This document shows, piece by piece, positions 1-21,645 of a stretch of 64,000 nt of DNA. Made by a program: the position numbers and the translations under genes. The notes below the pieces were generated by a model. The model was not told where the DNA came from. It searched no databases and saw only the letters and a list, made by a program, of their open reading frames with translations. The stretch lies in the NCBI RefSeq assembly GCF_947507565.1, contig NC_089186.1, forward strand, positions 2,294,001 to 2,358,000, read 5' to 3'. Source of the DNA: Oscarella lobularis. Lineage: Eukaryota; Porifera; Homoscleromorpha; Homosclerophorida; Oscarellidae. Position 1 is the stretch's first letter. The number at the start of each line of letters is the position of its first letter.

Positions 1-192
1 GACAGTCTGTCTTCTTACGAACTAATCGACGAGAGTCGAACGACGGACGCTTCTGAAACGAGGCGGTTTCAAGCGCCATCGCGGGGGAATGTAGGGGAAG
101 GTTTCGAAGGGGCGGGGAAATCCCCTTGCGGAAGTCTGGCGACGACTCCGGCTCAAAATACCGATGATGTTACCGTGGAAAAGACTCCCAAC

Positions 193-239
<47 letters not shown>

Positions 240-1461
240 CGAGAAGAGTTCGCCACCACCCGAAATTCATCCTACTTCATTATCGAGTCCGAGTTCTGAT
301 GACGAAGATGAGGAAGTTGATGATAAGGAAGCGGCTCGCCTTTTGGAGGAAAATGCCAAGTGTCTGGCTTCGTCGAGTTCGAGTTCGTGTGATTCCAGTG
401 ATGATTCTGACGATTCTGATGATGGTGGTGGTGATGATGAAAAGGATGTGGCTCGTGTTTCTGAGGAAAATTTGAAATTGAAGGGTACGGTGTCTATTCT
501 TACTGAGCAAGTGACAACGCTCAATGGTCAGTTGACTGGTTTTGTGGATAGCGTATCGCGTGGAGACGAGTTCAATCGCATTAGGAAATTGTGGAAGGGA
601 GAGAAATTGGCTTACGAGAAGGCGGAAAAGAGAAATTCCGAGATGTCAGAAGAGCTTCAAAAGGTGCTAAAAGAGAACGTCGTATTAAACGAAAAAGTGG
701 AGAGTCTTACCAATCGAATTCACCTACTTGCAACGGAGAAAAACGAAGAGATCGAGTCGTTGGAGAAGAAGCTTGAAGCGAGCGAGAACCAAGTGCTCAA
801 TCTAACGGAAAAGTTGGAAGAAGCGGAAAACGAATCGAAAGAAAAGCACGAAGAGTGTACCGACCTCTGTCGCAAGTTGGGCGAAATGGAAGGCCAGCGC
901 GCCGTACTGGACGAAAAACTCGAATTGAAGGAAATTCAGACTGAAGTTCTGTTCTCTAAAGCGATGGGAAAAGGGATCGTTTTGCCGAAGAAACGGAGTG
1001 CTGGCGACGAGCCAATTCAATTGCGAAGCGCTTCGTTGGAATTTCAGGATATCACCATAGCAACGCCGCCGAGTTATCAATGTCCGGGAGGCGATCTTTC
1101 CCTCGGCGAAGTTTCGCTTTTGAAGTCGGAGAAACGACGCGAAAAGACGAAGAAAAAGTCGCGTGATGACGGAGACAAGGATCGACGTCATCGTCGTCGT
1201 CATAGACATCATCGTCGAGACGACGATTCCAGCGTAGGCGGCGTGGAAAGAGAAGAAAAACGAGAGCGACGACGACGAAGAAAGAAATCGCCGCCCATCG
1301 TCGCCGTCGTCGTCAAAGCGACGACCCTTCCCTCCGCTCCCCCGGACGACGACAACGAAGAATTGCCGTCGCGATGTCCAGTTTGCGAGAAACCGTACGC
1401 GGCTGATTGGGACGGCGTTTCTCGACGTCGACACTGCGAAGAACATTTCGAAGCGCGTTAG
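1..1461 (+). CDS. TAX1BP1/CALCOCO-like coiled-coil protein with C-terminal UBZ zinc finger (5' partial)
   Basis: The frame is open from base 1 to the TAG at 1459-1461, so the start lies outside the window; no intron is seen here. Order along the protein: a poly-Asp run (about 16 codons at 193-240), acidic Ser/Asp tracts, a long charged heptad-rich coiled coil (about 470-950), a basic Arg/His/Asp-rich tract (about 1120-1290), and a terminal zinc finger (about 1375-1455) with CPVC followed by HCEEHF, giving the CX2C...HX3H spacing. That finger matches the UBZ1 ubiquitin-binding fingers ending TAX1BP1 and CALCOCO proteins, which are autophagy receptors with an N-terminal SKICH domain. The SKICH part would be upstream, so assignment rests on coiled coil plus finger only. 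A polyadenylation signal AATAAA lies at 1591-1596 and overlaps the stop codon of the convergent kinase gene. Confidence 0.55.
193..240 (+). repeat. GAT trinucleotide repeat inside a coding region
   Basis: A near-perfect run of GAT codons encodes poly-aspartate in the coiled-coil protein. Such a run is likely length-variable between alleles. Confidence 0.9.
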
Positions 1462-1588
1462 ACTCGATCTCATATAGCTGCAGCTGACTGCGATCCTTTT
1501 GTTTTTATAAGATAAACCCCCCTGGTTTGTCCTATGCATCATTTATGCTTTTTTGCGTTATTATACACACTATCATCTACAAACAATA

Positions 1589-3124
<1,536 letters not shown>

Positions 3125-3380
3125 CGGAGAAGGCGCGTCGCGCGGAGAGGAGTGCCCGCAATGACGTCACGTATACATACATCTTCTTCTCACGTGGTGT
3201 ATTTTTTTCTATTTTACTTTTAAGGCCTTAAATATAATACACAGAACGGGGGTTCCGTACAACGGAAACACGGTCCCCTCTCTCTACAACGACGACAGCT
3301 CTCTCTTTCTCTCTCCCCCGCCCTCCGGAATTAATTCACCCCCCAAAAAATGAAAAAAAAGAGAGTCACTCGACTAAACT

Positions 3381-6300
3381 CTACGTCATCATCGATTTTA
3401 CCTCTAAACCGTCTCCTAGCAACCCCCTCTTCGTCAAGCCCCCAAAGGAATCAGCGAAACTACCGCTAAACGCGTCCTGAGAGCCCAAAGAATTCAATAT
3501 ACTCGAACCGGAATCCCCAGCCAGTGGGTCCGAAGCCGGCAAATCCAAAGACGATCGTATCTCAATGGGACCATTCGACATATCGTCAAATATTGACTCG
3601 GGAAGCGCTTCGTCTTTCCACGGCTCGAGACTCAGCTTCAAGGAGGAGGACGGATCGTCTTTGATTTCCATATCGGCTTCGCTTTCCTGTTGAGCGAGAT
3701 CGGTGAGAAAACGCTCCGTCGAATCGACGCGAGTCGAGAGGTGGAATTTCGAGGCGAAGGCGACGTCGTTTTGGAGCGCAAACTCGCGCGAAACGTCGAC
3801 GTCGTGATCATGTGACGGATACATGGGCGTCGGATGAACGGCGTCGCTCATGGCGAGACGCGTCGCTCCTTCGCGCGCGTAATTATATAAAGAAAAGCGT
3901 TCCTTTTCGACGGAAGGACGAACGACGTAATGAGTCCTAGAGGAAAGTCTTTGTATGTGTATGTATATAGAGTCTTCTATATACCATTCTGGTTCTTCTC
4001 TGTCGTTTTCTAGTACGGCTCGACGTCGCTCCAAGGCGTAGTCGCGTTCTCGCAAGTCGGATTCGAAAGGGGCGGGATAATGACGTTGCGTCGATGCTCG
4101 ATCAATAAAAACTCTATAAAGGAAATAATGATTTTATATAGGCGTGTTTATTTTTTTTCTCTTTTTACCGTCCGCCGCGTCCGATTCGTCGTCTCGCGTG
4201 TCCGAGGAAGCGTCGATTCATCGAGAGACACGTGAATTGATAGCGAGAACGCGGCTGCTGAGCCGAACCCGGAACGAAGTCGTCCCACGGCCAGCCACCT
4301 TGAGTCTCACAAGGCTAGAGAATAAAGGATATGGATTTCATCTCAAATTCAAACTAAAGCAGTCAAAACCGTTGAATATTGAACGTTTTTTCGACGTTTG
4401 AATAAGAAGAGACCCTCGATATCGAGATCATCGTCCGGACCACCCTATAATTGATTAAGAATATTGATTTTTTGAGTGGGTGGTTTACCTGTTCTGACGT
4501 AGGAGCTGCGTCATCTGCATCTACACTAACAGAAAGTCTCCCGTGTTCCAAAAGATGCTAGAAAACCCCTCATGGTATCAAGACCCCCCCTAAGAGACAA
4601 GCCATCCTCTCACCGTTGAATGCCTTCTCTTATGAGGCTTCAATTTCCTAATAAACACCACCCAATTATTATTATTATCCCTCCTCTATATCTCCCCTAC
4701 TTTAGAGCTCTTTGATGATGACTGTGATGCCTATTGTACTGCCTCTCATTCGCCTCCTTTCAAAATAATAAAAAAAATAGATACGCGCTCCCAGATACTA
4801 TCCACGTGACGCCACACCGTCCAAAGTTCGTCATTGTCGCGCGGCATTTTATCGTCCAACGTGATGCGTCTGTGAAGCGCGCCGCCGCCGCCGTGGCCGC
4901 CGCCGGCACCGTGTCTCCCCTGGGACGAATGCAAGGGGAGCGAAGGTCGCGCTTCCATCTGCGCAAAGGGAGCGGGTAGAGGAGGCATGACGGGAGTTTG
5001 GACTTTGTGCTGTTCGAGATATTGGTTATAGAGAATGCCGTTCCAATCTTGGACTTCGTATCTGAGGGAGGGAGGGAGAAAGATTTTATTGATTTTTCTT
5101 TTTCAAAGAGGGAGTAGTCTAGTCTACCTTTTTTCGAATATTCGCGATGTGCGTTCTACGATGTCTCGCTTGTTTTTCTCGCGCATTTCTACGAGTTTGA
5201 GGAGTCCTAGAGCTCTGGTGATGTCTCGCTTCAATTTGAGCATTTTCTCATAAGAAGACTCATCATTCTTACGATTCTAAATTAAAAAACATAATAAATA
5301 GTATTAAATATATAGATTCTATTACTTTTCGCGTCTGCATCTTCTCCGTGCGACGTCGAAAACCGACGTAAGGATCATTCGCCGACGATCCGTCGCGTTT
5401 CTCCGTCTTCACCGTGGGAATAAGGGAACGTTTCTGAGAAAATCAACACCCCTGACGTCACAGAACAGACACAAGAGAGTCCAAACACACAAGTCTCAGA
5501 CGTTTTGCTATCCAATAGTCATAGACTGCAATTACAATGCCGTCGTCGCCATGGAGAAGAGCCTGGGCGTCTTGAAGACTCAAAACCTAGAGAAAAAGAT
5601 ATAGCCTACATATGAATTTTTTGAAATAATTTTCTACTTGATTTCCGCATCCTTTTTCCAACTTGTCCATCATATCTTCGAATTGCAAGCAAGTTAACGA
5701 CTAAAAAGCACAGTTTCAAAAAATCAATAATAATTAATTATTTAATTACTTGATTTTTCGATTGTCTTGCCACCCACTCAGCGTCTTCAGAATCCATATC
5801 ATAATCGGGTATATCGTCATCGAGACCCAACGCTAATAAAATATTTTTACTAATTAAAATTTAAAAAATTTTCAAAAATTACTTTGCATTCGTATGAATT
5901 GCTTGGGACATTTTCCCATGTCGCCGTAGATTCGCGAATAGGCGGCGGACGATTCGATTTTCGCCTCCGGAGTCGGTATGATGAGTCGTTGCGCGTCGCC
6001 GTACACTTGCTTCGCCGATATGGCGCGCTGGAGATGGTGTTCCTGTGAGAAAACGGGTCACGTGATAAAAAAGCGCCATCGAGGAAAACTCGACGAAAAA
6101 GCGATCGAAAGGGCGCGTAGAAAAGCGAAAGCGCGTTGTGCGTGTACGATGTGGCGAGACGAGCGTTCGTCGTGCGATTTTCGTCGGTTTATTGACACTA
6201 ATAATGGCGCTCGCGCTAATCCGACGCCCCCCGCCCTCCCTCCTCACCGATTCTTCCTCTTTTTCCATGCCTGTCGGCATGTGAACGACCGAGCGGCTCT

Positions 6301-6400
6301 GGGAGGAGATCTCCGTGAGATCGGAGACCTCGTTGCTGACGAATATGGGCATCGGCTTGTTGTTATCGAGCGCGCGAGCCCGAAACGAAAGCTTGCTCAT
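3381..6400 (-). CDS. EPC1: Enhancer of polycomb homologue (EPC1/2), NuA4/TIP60 acetyltransferase subunit
   Basis: Twelve exons in agreeing phase: 6400-6248, 6042-5883, 5832-5750, 5700-5638, 5586-5491, 5433-5326, 5276-5128, 5061-4785, 4557-4489, 4444-4370, 4314-4169 and 4113-3381, giving 703 aa. It starts with MSKLSFRARALD, the family's N-terminus, then MPTGMEKEEES, an IPDYDMDSEDAEW acidic motif, LIPTVKTEKRDGSS, NDPYVGFRRRTEKMQTRK and RKNDESSYEKMLKLKRD, all matching the EPcA domain. The GGWPW and ARRRIGRGGR motifs match the more C-terminal conserved block of EPC proteins. EPC is a scaffold of the NuA4/TIP60 histone acetyltransferase complex in the nucleus. An upstream TTG-initiated extension (to 6427) is ignored because the family begins MSKL. 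The symbol is by family; EPC1 versus EPC2 cannot be distinguished here. Confidence 0.93.
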
Positions 6401-6558
6401 CGCGATGGGGGGATCGGGTGGCGCCAATTCGAAAACGGGTCCGATTTTCCGAGTGCCTCACACGCGAACGGCGACGGCACCGTTTGGACTAGTCGGTTGA
6501 GGCAGTCAGGACCGGCGGCGATCGTTTCCTAGCGAAAATCGGGCCATTTCTTATCGAA

Positions 6559-6571
6559 TCCAAGATGGCCG
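6559..6571 (+). promoter_or_regulatory. YY1-like site upstream of the enhancer of polycomb gene
   Basis: The string CCAAGATGGCCG around 6560 fits the animal YY1 consensus (AAGATGGCGGC-like). It lies about 160 bp upstream of the EPC start codon, between two minus-strand genes. A second similar site, CCAAGATGGCGG, is at about 20052-20063. Sequence match only. Confidence 0.4.
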
Positions 6572-6711
6572 TCGGGAAGCGTGCATTTCCTCCCCACAAT
6601 GCACCGCGTTTGGCGACACGTCATCATCGGTGCGCATGCCTAGTGCGCGCGTGCTACCACATCCTGTGTGTACACGATTATTTATTTTGTTTAGCAGGTG
6701 ATAAAAACGTA

Positions 6712-8202
6712 TTAGAGTACGGTAGTGGTAGTGAAGTTACTTCCGGCGGACGGCCACGACCACATTTCCGCTGAACCGCCGTTTTGGCGAGGAGAGTCCT
6801 TCGACTTCTTCTTTTGCGGTTTAGGAACTCTTTTTGATGGATCATCAACCTCTTCATAAAGTCTAAAAAACATGCCTATGCACTAGATACTATATAAATG
6901 CTTTCCACGTACCTCGTTCTATCCCAAAACGATTTCGCGGCCTTTTGGGACCCCTTTGCCTTACTACCACCACCACAACACACCTTTACGGAAACATACA
7001 CAATAGTAATGACTGTAAAAGTGAGAGCAACAACCGAGCAGACAGTAATGATTGCTATCATGTAAGGAGATGGAAACGTTGTATCATCCTCATCTGGTGA
7101 CGTCACTGTTGGGGACACAGTAATGCAAGTCTCGCAGATCAGCTCAAAGGAAAACACTTCCGAAATTCCAGAAATATTTAGATTTGGAGACGATTGTAAT
7201 TTGCTGACAAGAGCAGGGACTACATTCTGCTGCTGTTTGTCTTTCCGAGATAGAACTTCTATTCGAATGGTCACATTTTGATGACCGCATATCGTCTCCA
7301 CAATGTTGATATCAGCGGATTTCGTGACCTTGTCCAAGACTTCGTCCAAGTGTTTCTTCAAGGCTTGTACGTACGACGAATTTATCTTAAAATTCATCAG
7401 TCATTTTTAGCATTAATCGAAAGACTGACGACTCACCATCCATTCCGAACAGTTGGCCCCAAGCAGGACCAACTGAAACGACTCAGAATCCGGCTCTCCA
7501 GATCCACTGGCAGATCCACTACCCACTGCCTCACGAACAGTTCTAGAGCCTAGATAAAACTATAGCTAAATGTACCATTTTACTATAGATGACATACCAC
7601 AGACGTCTCTGATGGTCTTGTGCACTGCCCTGCCACGAAAACCGCGGGGACTCGAGCAAAAGCTACCGCTATCGTACTCCAAAAGATCTAGCAAAGGTGT
7701 CAGAGCACACGAGCAGTGGAGAGGATTCCCTATGATGACGCTGCACGCAAAATAGATCAAAGGAGGCCAATTTAAATGCTTAGATAGTCTTACAGTCGGT
7801 GCAAACTCGCCAGGGTGAGAGCCGCGTTCGTATCAATAACTTTGATCGCATTATTACTGAGATCACTAGATAAAGAATCAGAAAGAACTCTGACTAACGG
7901 CGTGGCATCGTTTACAGCTTTTCCAAATTGGGCAACAGCCTCAAGTGTCGACTCGTAAGAACGTTAATGGAATTGTTACGCAGACTCCTACGTCAGAAAA
8001 ACATTTGCAGAGCTCCTCTATCAACAGAGACAAAATTCAAACCGTACAGTTCGGTCGTATGGGGAGGAAGGCGCGCCGGAACGTCGCGAAGTTCCGCGCC
8101 ATCGCACTCGACTTTCGTACCCGTACAACGACACGTGGACGGACACGGCCACGAAAGAATCGATTTCGTCGCGAGAAGAATCAGAAACCAAACGTAGGAC
8201 AT
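6712..8202 (-). CDS. Leucine-rich-repeat single-pass transmembrane protein
   Basis: Seven exons: 8202-8048, 7987-7916, 7865-7794, 7740-7598, 7549-7437, 7385-6913 and 6862-6712, giving 392 aa. A signal peptide (MSYVWFLILLATKS) precedes an LRRNT cysteine cap (CPSTCRC). Two LRR units sit on two exons of exactly 72 bp with phase 2 borders, the classic LRR exon, followed by an LRRCT cap (GNPLHCSC ... CSS ... VC). After a Gly/Ser linker comes a domain of about 130 residues that could be SEA-like (weak resemblance), then a transmembrane helix (IAIITVCSVVALTFTVITIV) and a basic cytoplasmic tail of about 85 residues rich in Lys/Pro/Ser. A polyadenylation signal on the minus strand is at 6686-6681. The family is probably adhesion or receptor-like; no specific orthologue is recognised. 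Confidence 0.78.
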
Positions 8203-8308
8203 TTCGACAACAAAGACGTGCGACTCCACCCAAATGAATTATAGCAACGCCCCGCGAATCGCACGTGCGAGAAACACGCAACGTGCTGCATGGCAACGCT
8301 TCTAGGAG

Positions 8309-9576
8309 TCATTTTCCTGCGCTAAGTTTTCTAGCTACGAGTTGTACGACTTCGGGATGCAAGAGAGCCTCTAGTAACGTTTCGCTGCTAACCTGAAAAT
8401 CGTCTATGTTCGTTAGATGGGCGTAGGCTCGAGAGAGAAGAGACAGATTCGCGTCAAAGTCAGAAAACGACTATAAAGGAATAAATATTTATAGGAAAAT
8501 TAGTCAAAGAAAAATTCGGGTAACCTCGGATGGACACATCCACGACGAGTCTTTCTGATTATTAATTCGACTTTGTATAGCAAATATCTATAAGATTCAA
8601 TAGAGATACATGTATCCTCAAGGTTATTTTTTCTACCTACCACTGTTCTCGTAATGGATTCGGTCAGCCTATCAGCATCATCAGAATCCTATTCACTAAT
8701 TAGGCTCATTATTTTTGAAAGTTCTGCGATTATATACCATAGGTGTCCACACGTTTACGCTTACGGACAAGTCCAAGCATTCGACGTAATGCCACCAATG
8801 CTTGGGAACAAACAAAACTTCCCCAGGCTCAAGAACAATCTAATATAATAAATATTTTTAATTAATTATGGGAGAGAGAGAGAGAGGACCTCGACTGGAT
8901 GAGCATGACTAAACATAGAAAATCTCCCCAAATCCGGACATCCCACATTAACTCGACTAAAGACACTCGACTCCTCATAAGGAACTCGCGTCGGATATAA
9001 GTATCGGCTCTGTTCGGGCGAAAACAGCGTCCAGCGTTTCCGTCCCGACAACTGGGCGACCAAATTGAAGCCGTACGTATCGTAATGACAGGGAGTGTGA
9101 GCTCCCTCTCCTCCCATCCAAAAGACGCTTTCTCGACGACTCGACTTTTCGTCGAGACCGAATTTCGTCCAATCGACGCTCGCCATTAGATTGGGGTACG
9201 TCGAAAACGTGTCTTTCATGTATTTGTAGTCTGCGTAGGCGGTGTAGTCGGTTGGATTGAACGTCCATAGGCCCGTATCTGTTTTCGGCTTTTTTGATCG
9301 TTTTTCGTTTGAGTTCCACGCGAGGAATTCTTCTATTGTTGCTTCGATGTGTCGGCATTGGGTTTCCCATAGAACTGAGTTGGATTTCGATGCCGTTTTT
9401 GGTATAATGCGGAAGCGAATCGGACGTTTGGCGAAAACGTCGGCTAATCGTTGCGGAATCCAGTTTTTTTCTCTGTCCCACGACTCTAGCATTCCCGTGA
9501 ATACGATCGGCGCCTTCGCTTCTCTAAGAAAGCGAAGCGCATCGCTTTTAGACGGAGAATCGATTCGCAAAGTCAT
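8309..9576 (-). CDS. HSPBAP1: HSPB1-associated protein 1 homologue, JmjC-domain protein
   Basis: Five exons: 9576-8890, 8839-8738, 8688-8641, 8587-8525 and 8470-8309, giving 353 aa. The JmjC fold is clear: [23 protein letters not shown] supplies the HxD iron-binding pair and 2-oxoglutarate region, then [17 protein letters not shown], and exon 2 has [14 protein letters not shown] with the distal histidines. The C-terminus ([19 protein letters not shown]) matches the closing motif of HSPBAP1, supporting orthology over other JmjC proteins. Expected activity is a cytosolic Fe(II)/2-oxoglutarate-dependent oxygenase; the substrate is unknown. The first intron has an unusual donor (GTCCTC). Its start codon is 28 bp from that of SELENOO on the other strand. 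Confidence 0.9.
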
Positions 9577-9604
9577 TTTCCTAACGCGCGTCTCAAATAA
9601 ACAA
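9577..9604. promoter_or_regulatory. Very short bidirectional promoter region between HSPBAP1 and SELENOO
   Basis: Only 28 bp separate the two divergent start codons, so both 5' UTRs and the core promoter must overlap the two coding regions or this interval. No TATA box is seen. Confidence 0.55.
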
Positions 9605-18533
<8,929 letters not shown>

Positions 18534-18559
18534 AGTTTTCGTACTCTATCTTTTGTATA

Positions 18560-18626
18560 AGCTAAGGCGAAATGATGGGGAAACCACAAAGCCTGGGGGC
18601 TGGGTTTTTCTTGAGGACGTTTAGCT
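18560..18626 (+). promoter_or_regulatory. SECIS element in the SELENOO 3' UTR
   Basis: Lower helix AGCTAA (18560-18565) pairs with TTAGCT (18621-18626). The non-Watson-Crick quartet is ATGA (18572-18575) opposite TGA (18612-18614). Above it a helix of about 10 bp (GGGGAAACC against GGTTTTTCTT, with G-U pairs) leads to a bulge containing AA(A) (18588-18590) and a mini-stem AGCC/GGCT. That is the layout of a form 2 SECIS, which recruits SBP2/eEFSec to decode the UGA at 18522. It starts 27 bp after the terminal TAG. Confidence 0.85.
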
Positions 18627-18734
18627 GATTATTGGATTATTTGTAGAAAATATATTATTCAATCTGACTATAATTCATGGATTTGCACTACTATTTGTAT
18701 TCAATGAGCTTGTAGTTTTCGGTTCACGCTTGCG

Positions 18735-20030
18735 ATGCATCTGACGTTGTTTTGCGAGAGTTCTAAGCGGCTAAGAGCACGCGTTCCTTCGTCTCGAGCA
18801 CGCGTTTTCTTCGCGGAGACGAAACGTCCGCTTATCGACGCGAATGCGACGTTCTTCCGTCTCGAATCGCTGCAGCGACACGCGGCAAAGAAGCTAAGGC
18901 GACAATCGGCGACGTTTCGGCGACGATCGACTCGAAATTGCGAAGAAATCTCGCGATCACGTGGATGAACGCGCGCACATGTAAGATCGATTTCGAAAAT
19001 TATTTATTCGAGCAAAAAAACGCGCATACAGTACAGAGACAGTTACATGCAAGAAGAAAACTCTTACCTGACTAAAAATATGTCCCGTTCTTCGCGCTCC
19101 ATCTTTGCCATCGCGTTTTTTCTTCTGTCCGACTTTTCGCCTAGAAAAAAAAGAGATTAGCTACTGTAAATCAATCGTTGTACGTACCTTTTTGTTGCGT
19201 CCGTATTCGCGCTACCCAGGCTACACCACGGGGAGGTTCGGACGCGTCGTAGCCCAGGTGAGTCTCGCAAAGCGAAGACCCCCTTCCAAAAAGTGTCGGG
19301 CGAGTTGCGGGTCCTCGGCCATTCCATTCAGTACCCACCTGGATGAGGATCGGCCCCTAATACCGAAACCCCGGTGCGCTGGTACCAAAACCTTCGCTTT
19401 TTCGTCCATGAGAAGAAACGGGTCTTGTGGAATGGAGAGAGGCTGACTGCTGTTTGTAGAGGTTGACAATGAAGACAGTGCAATGGCAGAATCGAAGGCT
19501 CCTGGGCTGGATCATCGTTGGTCTAATCGCGTCGTTCGGGTGAGAAAAGTGCCGGCAACCAGGCCGCTTGCGACACCCCCTCGAAGCCGTAACCACTCAG
19601 CTTAACGCGGTTCGTGCTTCTTGACGACAATAAGACCTTAAACGATCCGTTTGCCCAGTGCGTAGACCGAGGCCGAAGCCCCCCATCGCCCTGCTTGCAG
19701 GCTCCGGCACGGAATTAACCGTGGGCCACGCTGAGATCCAACTATCCGTCCTTGCCTTCTGCCAAAGCCTCCGAGCCAGTCCTCTCAAGGATGAGACGCA
19801 GATTGCTCCACGCCGCACCCACCCTCAGCCGCAACTGAAGAATCGGTGCGCTCGCTCGCTATTTTGAACAGCGCGCCCCACTCATTCCCCCAGCGCGCTC
19901 ATTGGTCGGCCTGTGTCACGTGGTGTCAAATGCAGCGCGCTCATTCGTTTGACGAATTAGGTGAGAATTCTAAACCGGTTTCGATACAGGTTTGACCGGT
20001 ATCTTTAGAAAAAATGATGCAACATCGCCA
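18735..20030 (-). other. Poorly resolved stretch, possible spliced minus-strand gene
   Basis: No family is recognised. On the minus strand an open frame 19469-19221 (82 codons) is followed by a plausible donor, and a possible terminal exon 19140-19064 has a good acceptor (TTTTTCTAG), reads EKSDRRKNAMAKMEREERDIFLVR and stops at 19064. AATAAA follows at 19008-19003 on that strand. A further open stretch reading LQRFETEERRIRVDKRTFRL lies near 18900-18780. Alternative phases exist, so no model is offered. The 19500-20000 part is GC-rich with many short open frames on both strands and no clear gene. Confidence 0.25.
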
Positions 20031-20051
20031 CGCGATTGAAGCATGATCAAC

Positions 20052-20569
20052 CACACCCAAGATGGCGGAAGAATGGCGACCGACGCATAAAGACCGCAAT
20101 ATGCACGCAATCACGACGAATAAGCAGCGACGAGGGAGATTTCGAAGTACTCTTCCAAAGCGTACGCGAAACGAGCGGCGGAATCGAAAAAGAAAGCGAA
20201 ACGCCGCGAAAGAAGCGACGAATCGAGGTAAAAAAGGCTCGTAGGCTAATAAGCAACTCTAAGACGTGTTTCCGTTGCTAAAAGACTTCGAAAAGCGTGC
20301 AATCGAAGCAGTAAAAGAGCGAGGAATGTCGAAGGGGGGGCCCCCACGCGGAAACGTTGGAATTTCGAGCCGATTCTCCCGATTTCGACATCGACGAGTC
20401 AAAGCCAGCATTGAAAGAGCATCGTCTCACACTGAATACCGAAATCGATGGAAAAAACCAGCGAAAATTCAAATTATTTATAGAAGACCCGCCCCCACAG
20501 AATTTCCTCATACACAAAAGGTTTCAATGGTCCGGGGTGTGTCGCGAGAATCACGTGTGGGCTGAGTAG
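20052..20569 (+). other. Possible exons of an unrecognised gene
   Basis: Two frames look coding. One (about 20110-20227) reads ISSDEGDFEVLFQSVRET and ends at a GTAAAAAAG donor. The second (about 20335-20569) reads EFRADSPDFDIDESKPALKEH and ends in TAG. They are separated by about 110 bp with several possible acceptors. A YY1-like CAAGATGGCGG lies at the 5' end. They may be the 5' part of the gene whose open frame begins at 20593, but I could not join the phases. Confidence 0.3.
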
Positions 20570-20592
20570 CATACTCAGTCACTCCTCCAACG

Positions 20593-21105
20593 ATGTTCAC
20601 AACGCTGGACGCCGTCGTCTCGCCGAAACGGCCACCAATCAAATCCCTGAACAAAACTCCAAGCGGAAGTGCGAAAGCAAAGTCGTACTTTCGTCGTTTG
20701 AGCTCGGAACGAAAGCTGAAGATCATGGAAGCACTTTTGCAAGAGGCGACTCCAAAGGAACTCGCCTTCATAAGCAACACCTGCAAATCCAAGTCGAAAT
20801 TCAAAGGAAAAGCGATGTCCGATCCGCAAATTCCTCGCGTTACGAAGTGGGAAAGGGGGCGTGACGCCTGGGCGGTCGTCGAGGGACACAGCAGCGTTGT
20901 CAAGATCGCGTCGAAGGAGACGCCAGTGAAGCGGGAATCCGGCGTCGTTGATCCAATGAAATTAGACTCTAGAGTCGTCGAAACGCTCAAGGCCATGTTC
21001 GAGGAACGTAGGCAATATATTGGACCCGTTTGCACGATGCTCGGCGTGGACGTATCTGATAAGAATCTCGCGAGGAAAGAAGAAGAAAATGATGCAAAGC
21101 AATAA
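20593..21105 (+). CDS. Hypothetical basic protein, single open exon
   Basis: A 170-codon frame from ATG 20593 to TAA 21103-21105, preceded in frame by TGA at about 20563. The protein is Lys/Arg-rich at the N-terminus. A central segment (RLSSERKLKIMEALLQEATPK) has a helical, faintly F-box-like look that is not strong enough for a call. The C-terminus is charged. It is convergent with FMC1, whose stop is 42 bp away. No family is recognised; it could be the last exon of a longer gene starting near 20050. Confidence 0.45.
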   Translation: MFTTLDAVVSPKRPPIKSLNKTPSGSAKAKSYFRRLSSERKLKIMEALLQEATPKELAFISNTCKSKSKFKGKAMSDPQIPRVTKWERGRDAWAVVEGHSSVVKIASKETPVKRESGVVDPMKLDSRVVETLKAMFEERRQYIGPVCTMLGVDVSDKNLARKEEENDAKQ

Positions 21106-21146
21106 ACTTTTGTTTTTAATTTTTTTACTACTACTACTGTTTAGCT

Positions 21147-21552
21147 TTAGCTAGTTCTCTCACTGTTTTCTCTTGGTAATTTGAATCCAACGGCTTGTGC
21201 ACTTTCTTCTATTGATTTTTCGCCTTTTTGATATATCTTCAATAGATCCTAAAAAAGAATTTATTTCCATCTTGACTTATGTCTACGTTTTTACCGAATA
21301 TTGTCTCTGAGACTGCAAATAGCAGGCGAAAAGGTTCGCCTCGTCTTCGCACGTCTTTCTCTCTGAGTCATTTCGCTGTAGAAGCTCTCGGTGTCGTCGC
21401 ACGACGTACTGGTATGCAGGAGTTGATCGTAGAGGGACGATTCTCTATCGAAGAGCTCGATTTTGCAAGCTAAAGTTTGCAAGCAGTGTCCACACGTTTA
21501 TCTCGTTCGGTCGGGACCACTTGAGCTCTCGAAGAAGCCGTCGTAGAGCCAT
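21147..21552 (-). CDS. FMC1: FMC1 homologue, mitochondrial F1-ATPase assembly factor
   Basis: Three exons: 21552-21496, 21444-21295 and 21248-21147, giving 102 aa. It starts [12 protein letters not shown], continues [16 protein letters not shown], and ends [22 protein letters not shown]. The LLREL start, the Tyr-Arg repeat (LYR-like) and the GE(K/R)SxEESAxxVGxKLP ending match animal FMC1 (C7orf55). FMC1 assists assembly of mitochondrial ATP synthase. The first intron is only 51 bp. The gene shares a promoter with ATP6V1F, 93 bp between start codons. Confidence 0.85.
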
Positions 21553-21645
21553 GGACAGTTGCAATACGGGTTCGCTAATGTCGCACACACCTACGGGATA
21601 GTAGCAGAGTCACGAGTTACTGTTCCATCGTTTCTCTTCGCGATT
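21553..21645. promoter_or_regulatory. Bidirectional promoter between FMC1 and ATP6V1F
   Basis: The 93 bp between divergent start codons hold no TATA box. The pair places an F-type and a V-type ATPase-related gene under one control region. Confidence 0.5.

Noticed and set aside
22-524. Minus-strand frames rich in Ile or Ser opposite the first gene
   Set aside because: They mirror the GAT repeat and acidic codons of the plus-strand coding region.
19200-19860. Possible ribosomal RNA or other structured RNA gene
   Set aside because: The GC-rich text looked rRNA-like at first, but none of the conserved 18S, 5.8S or 28S core strings I know could be found on either strand.
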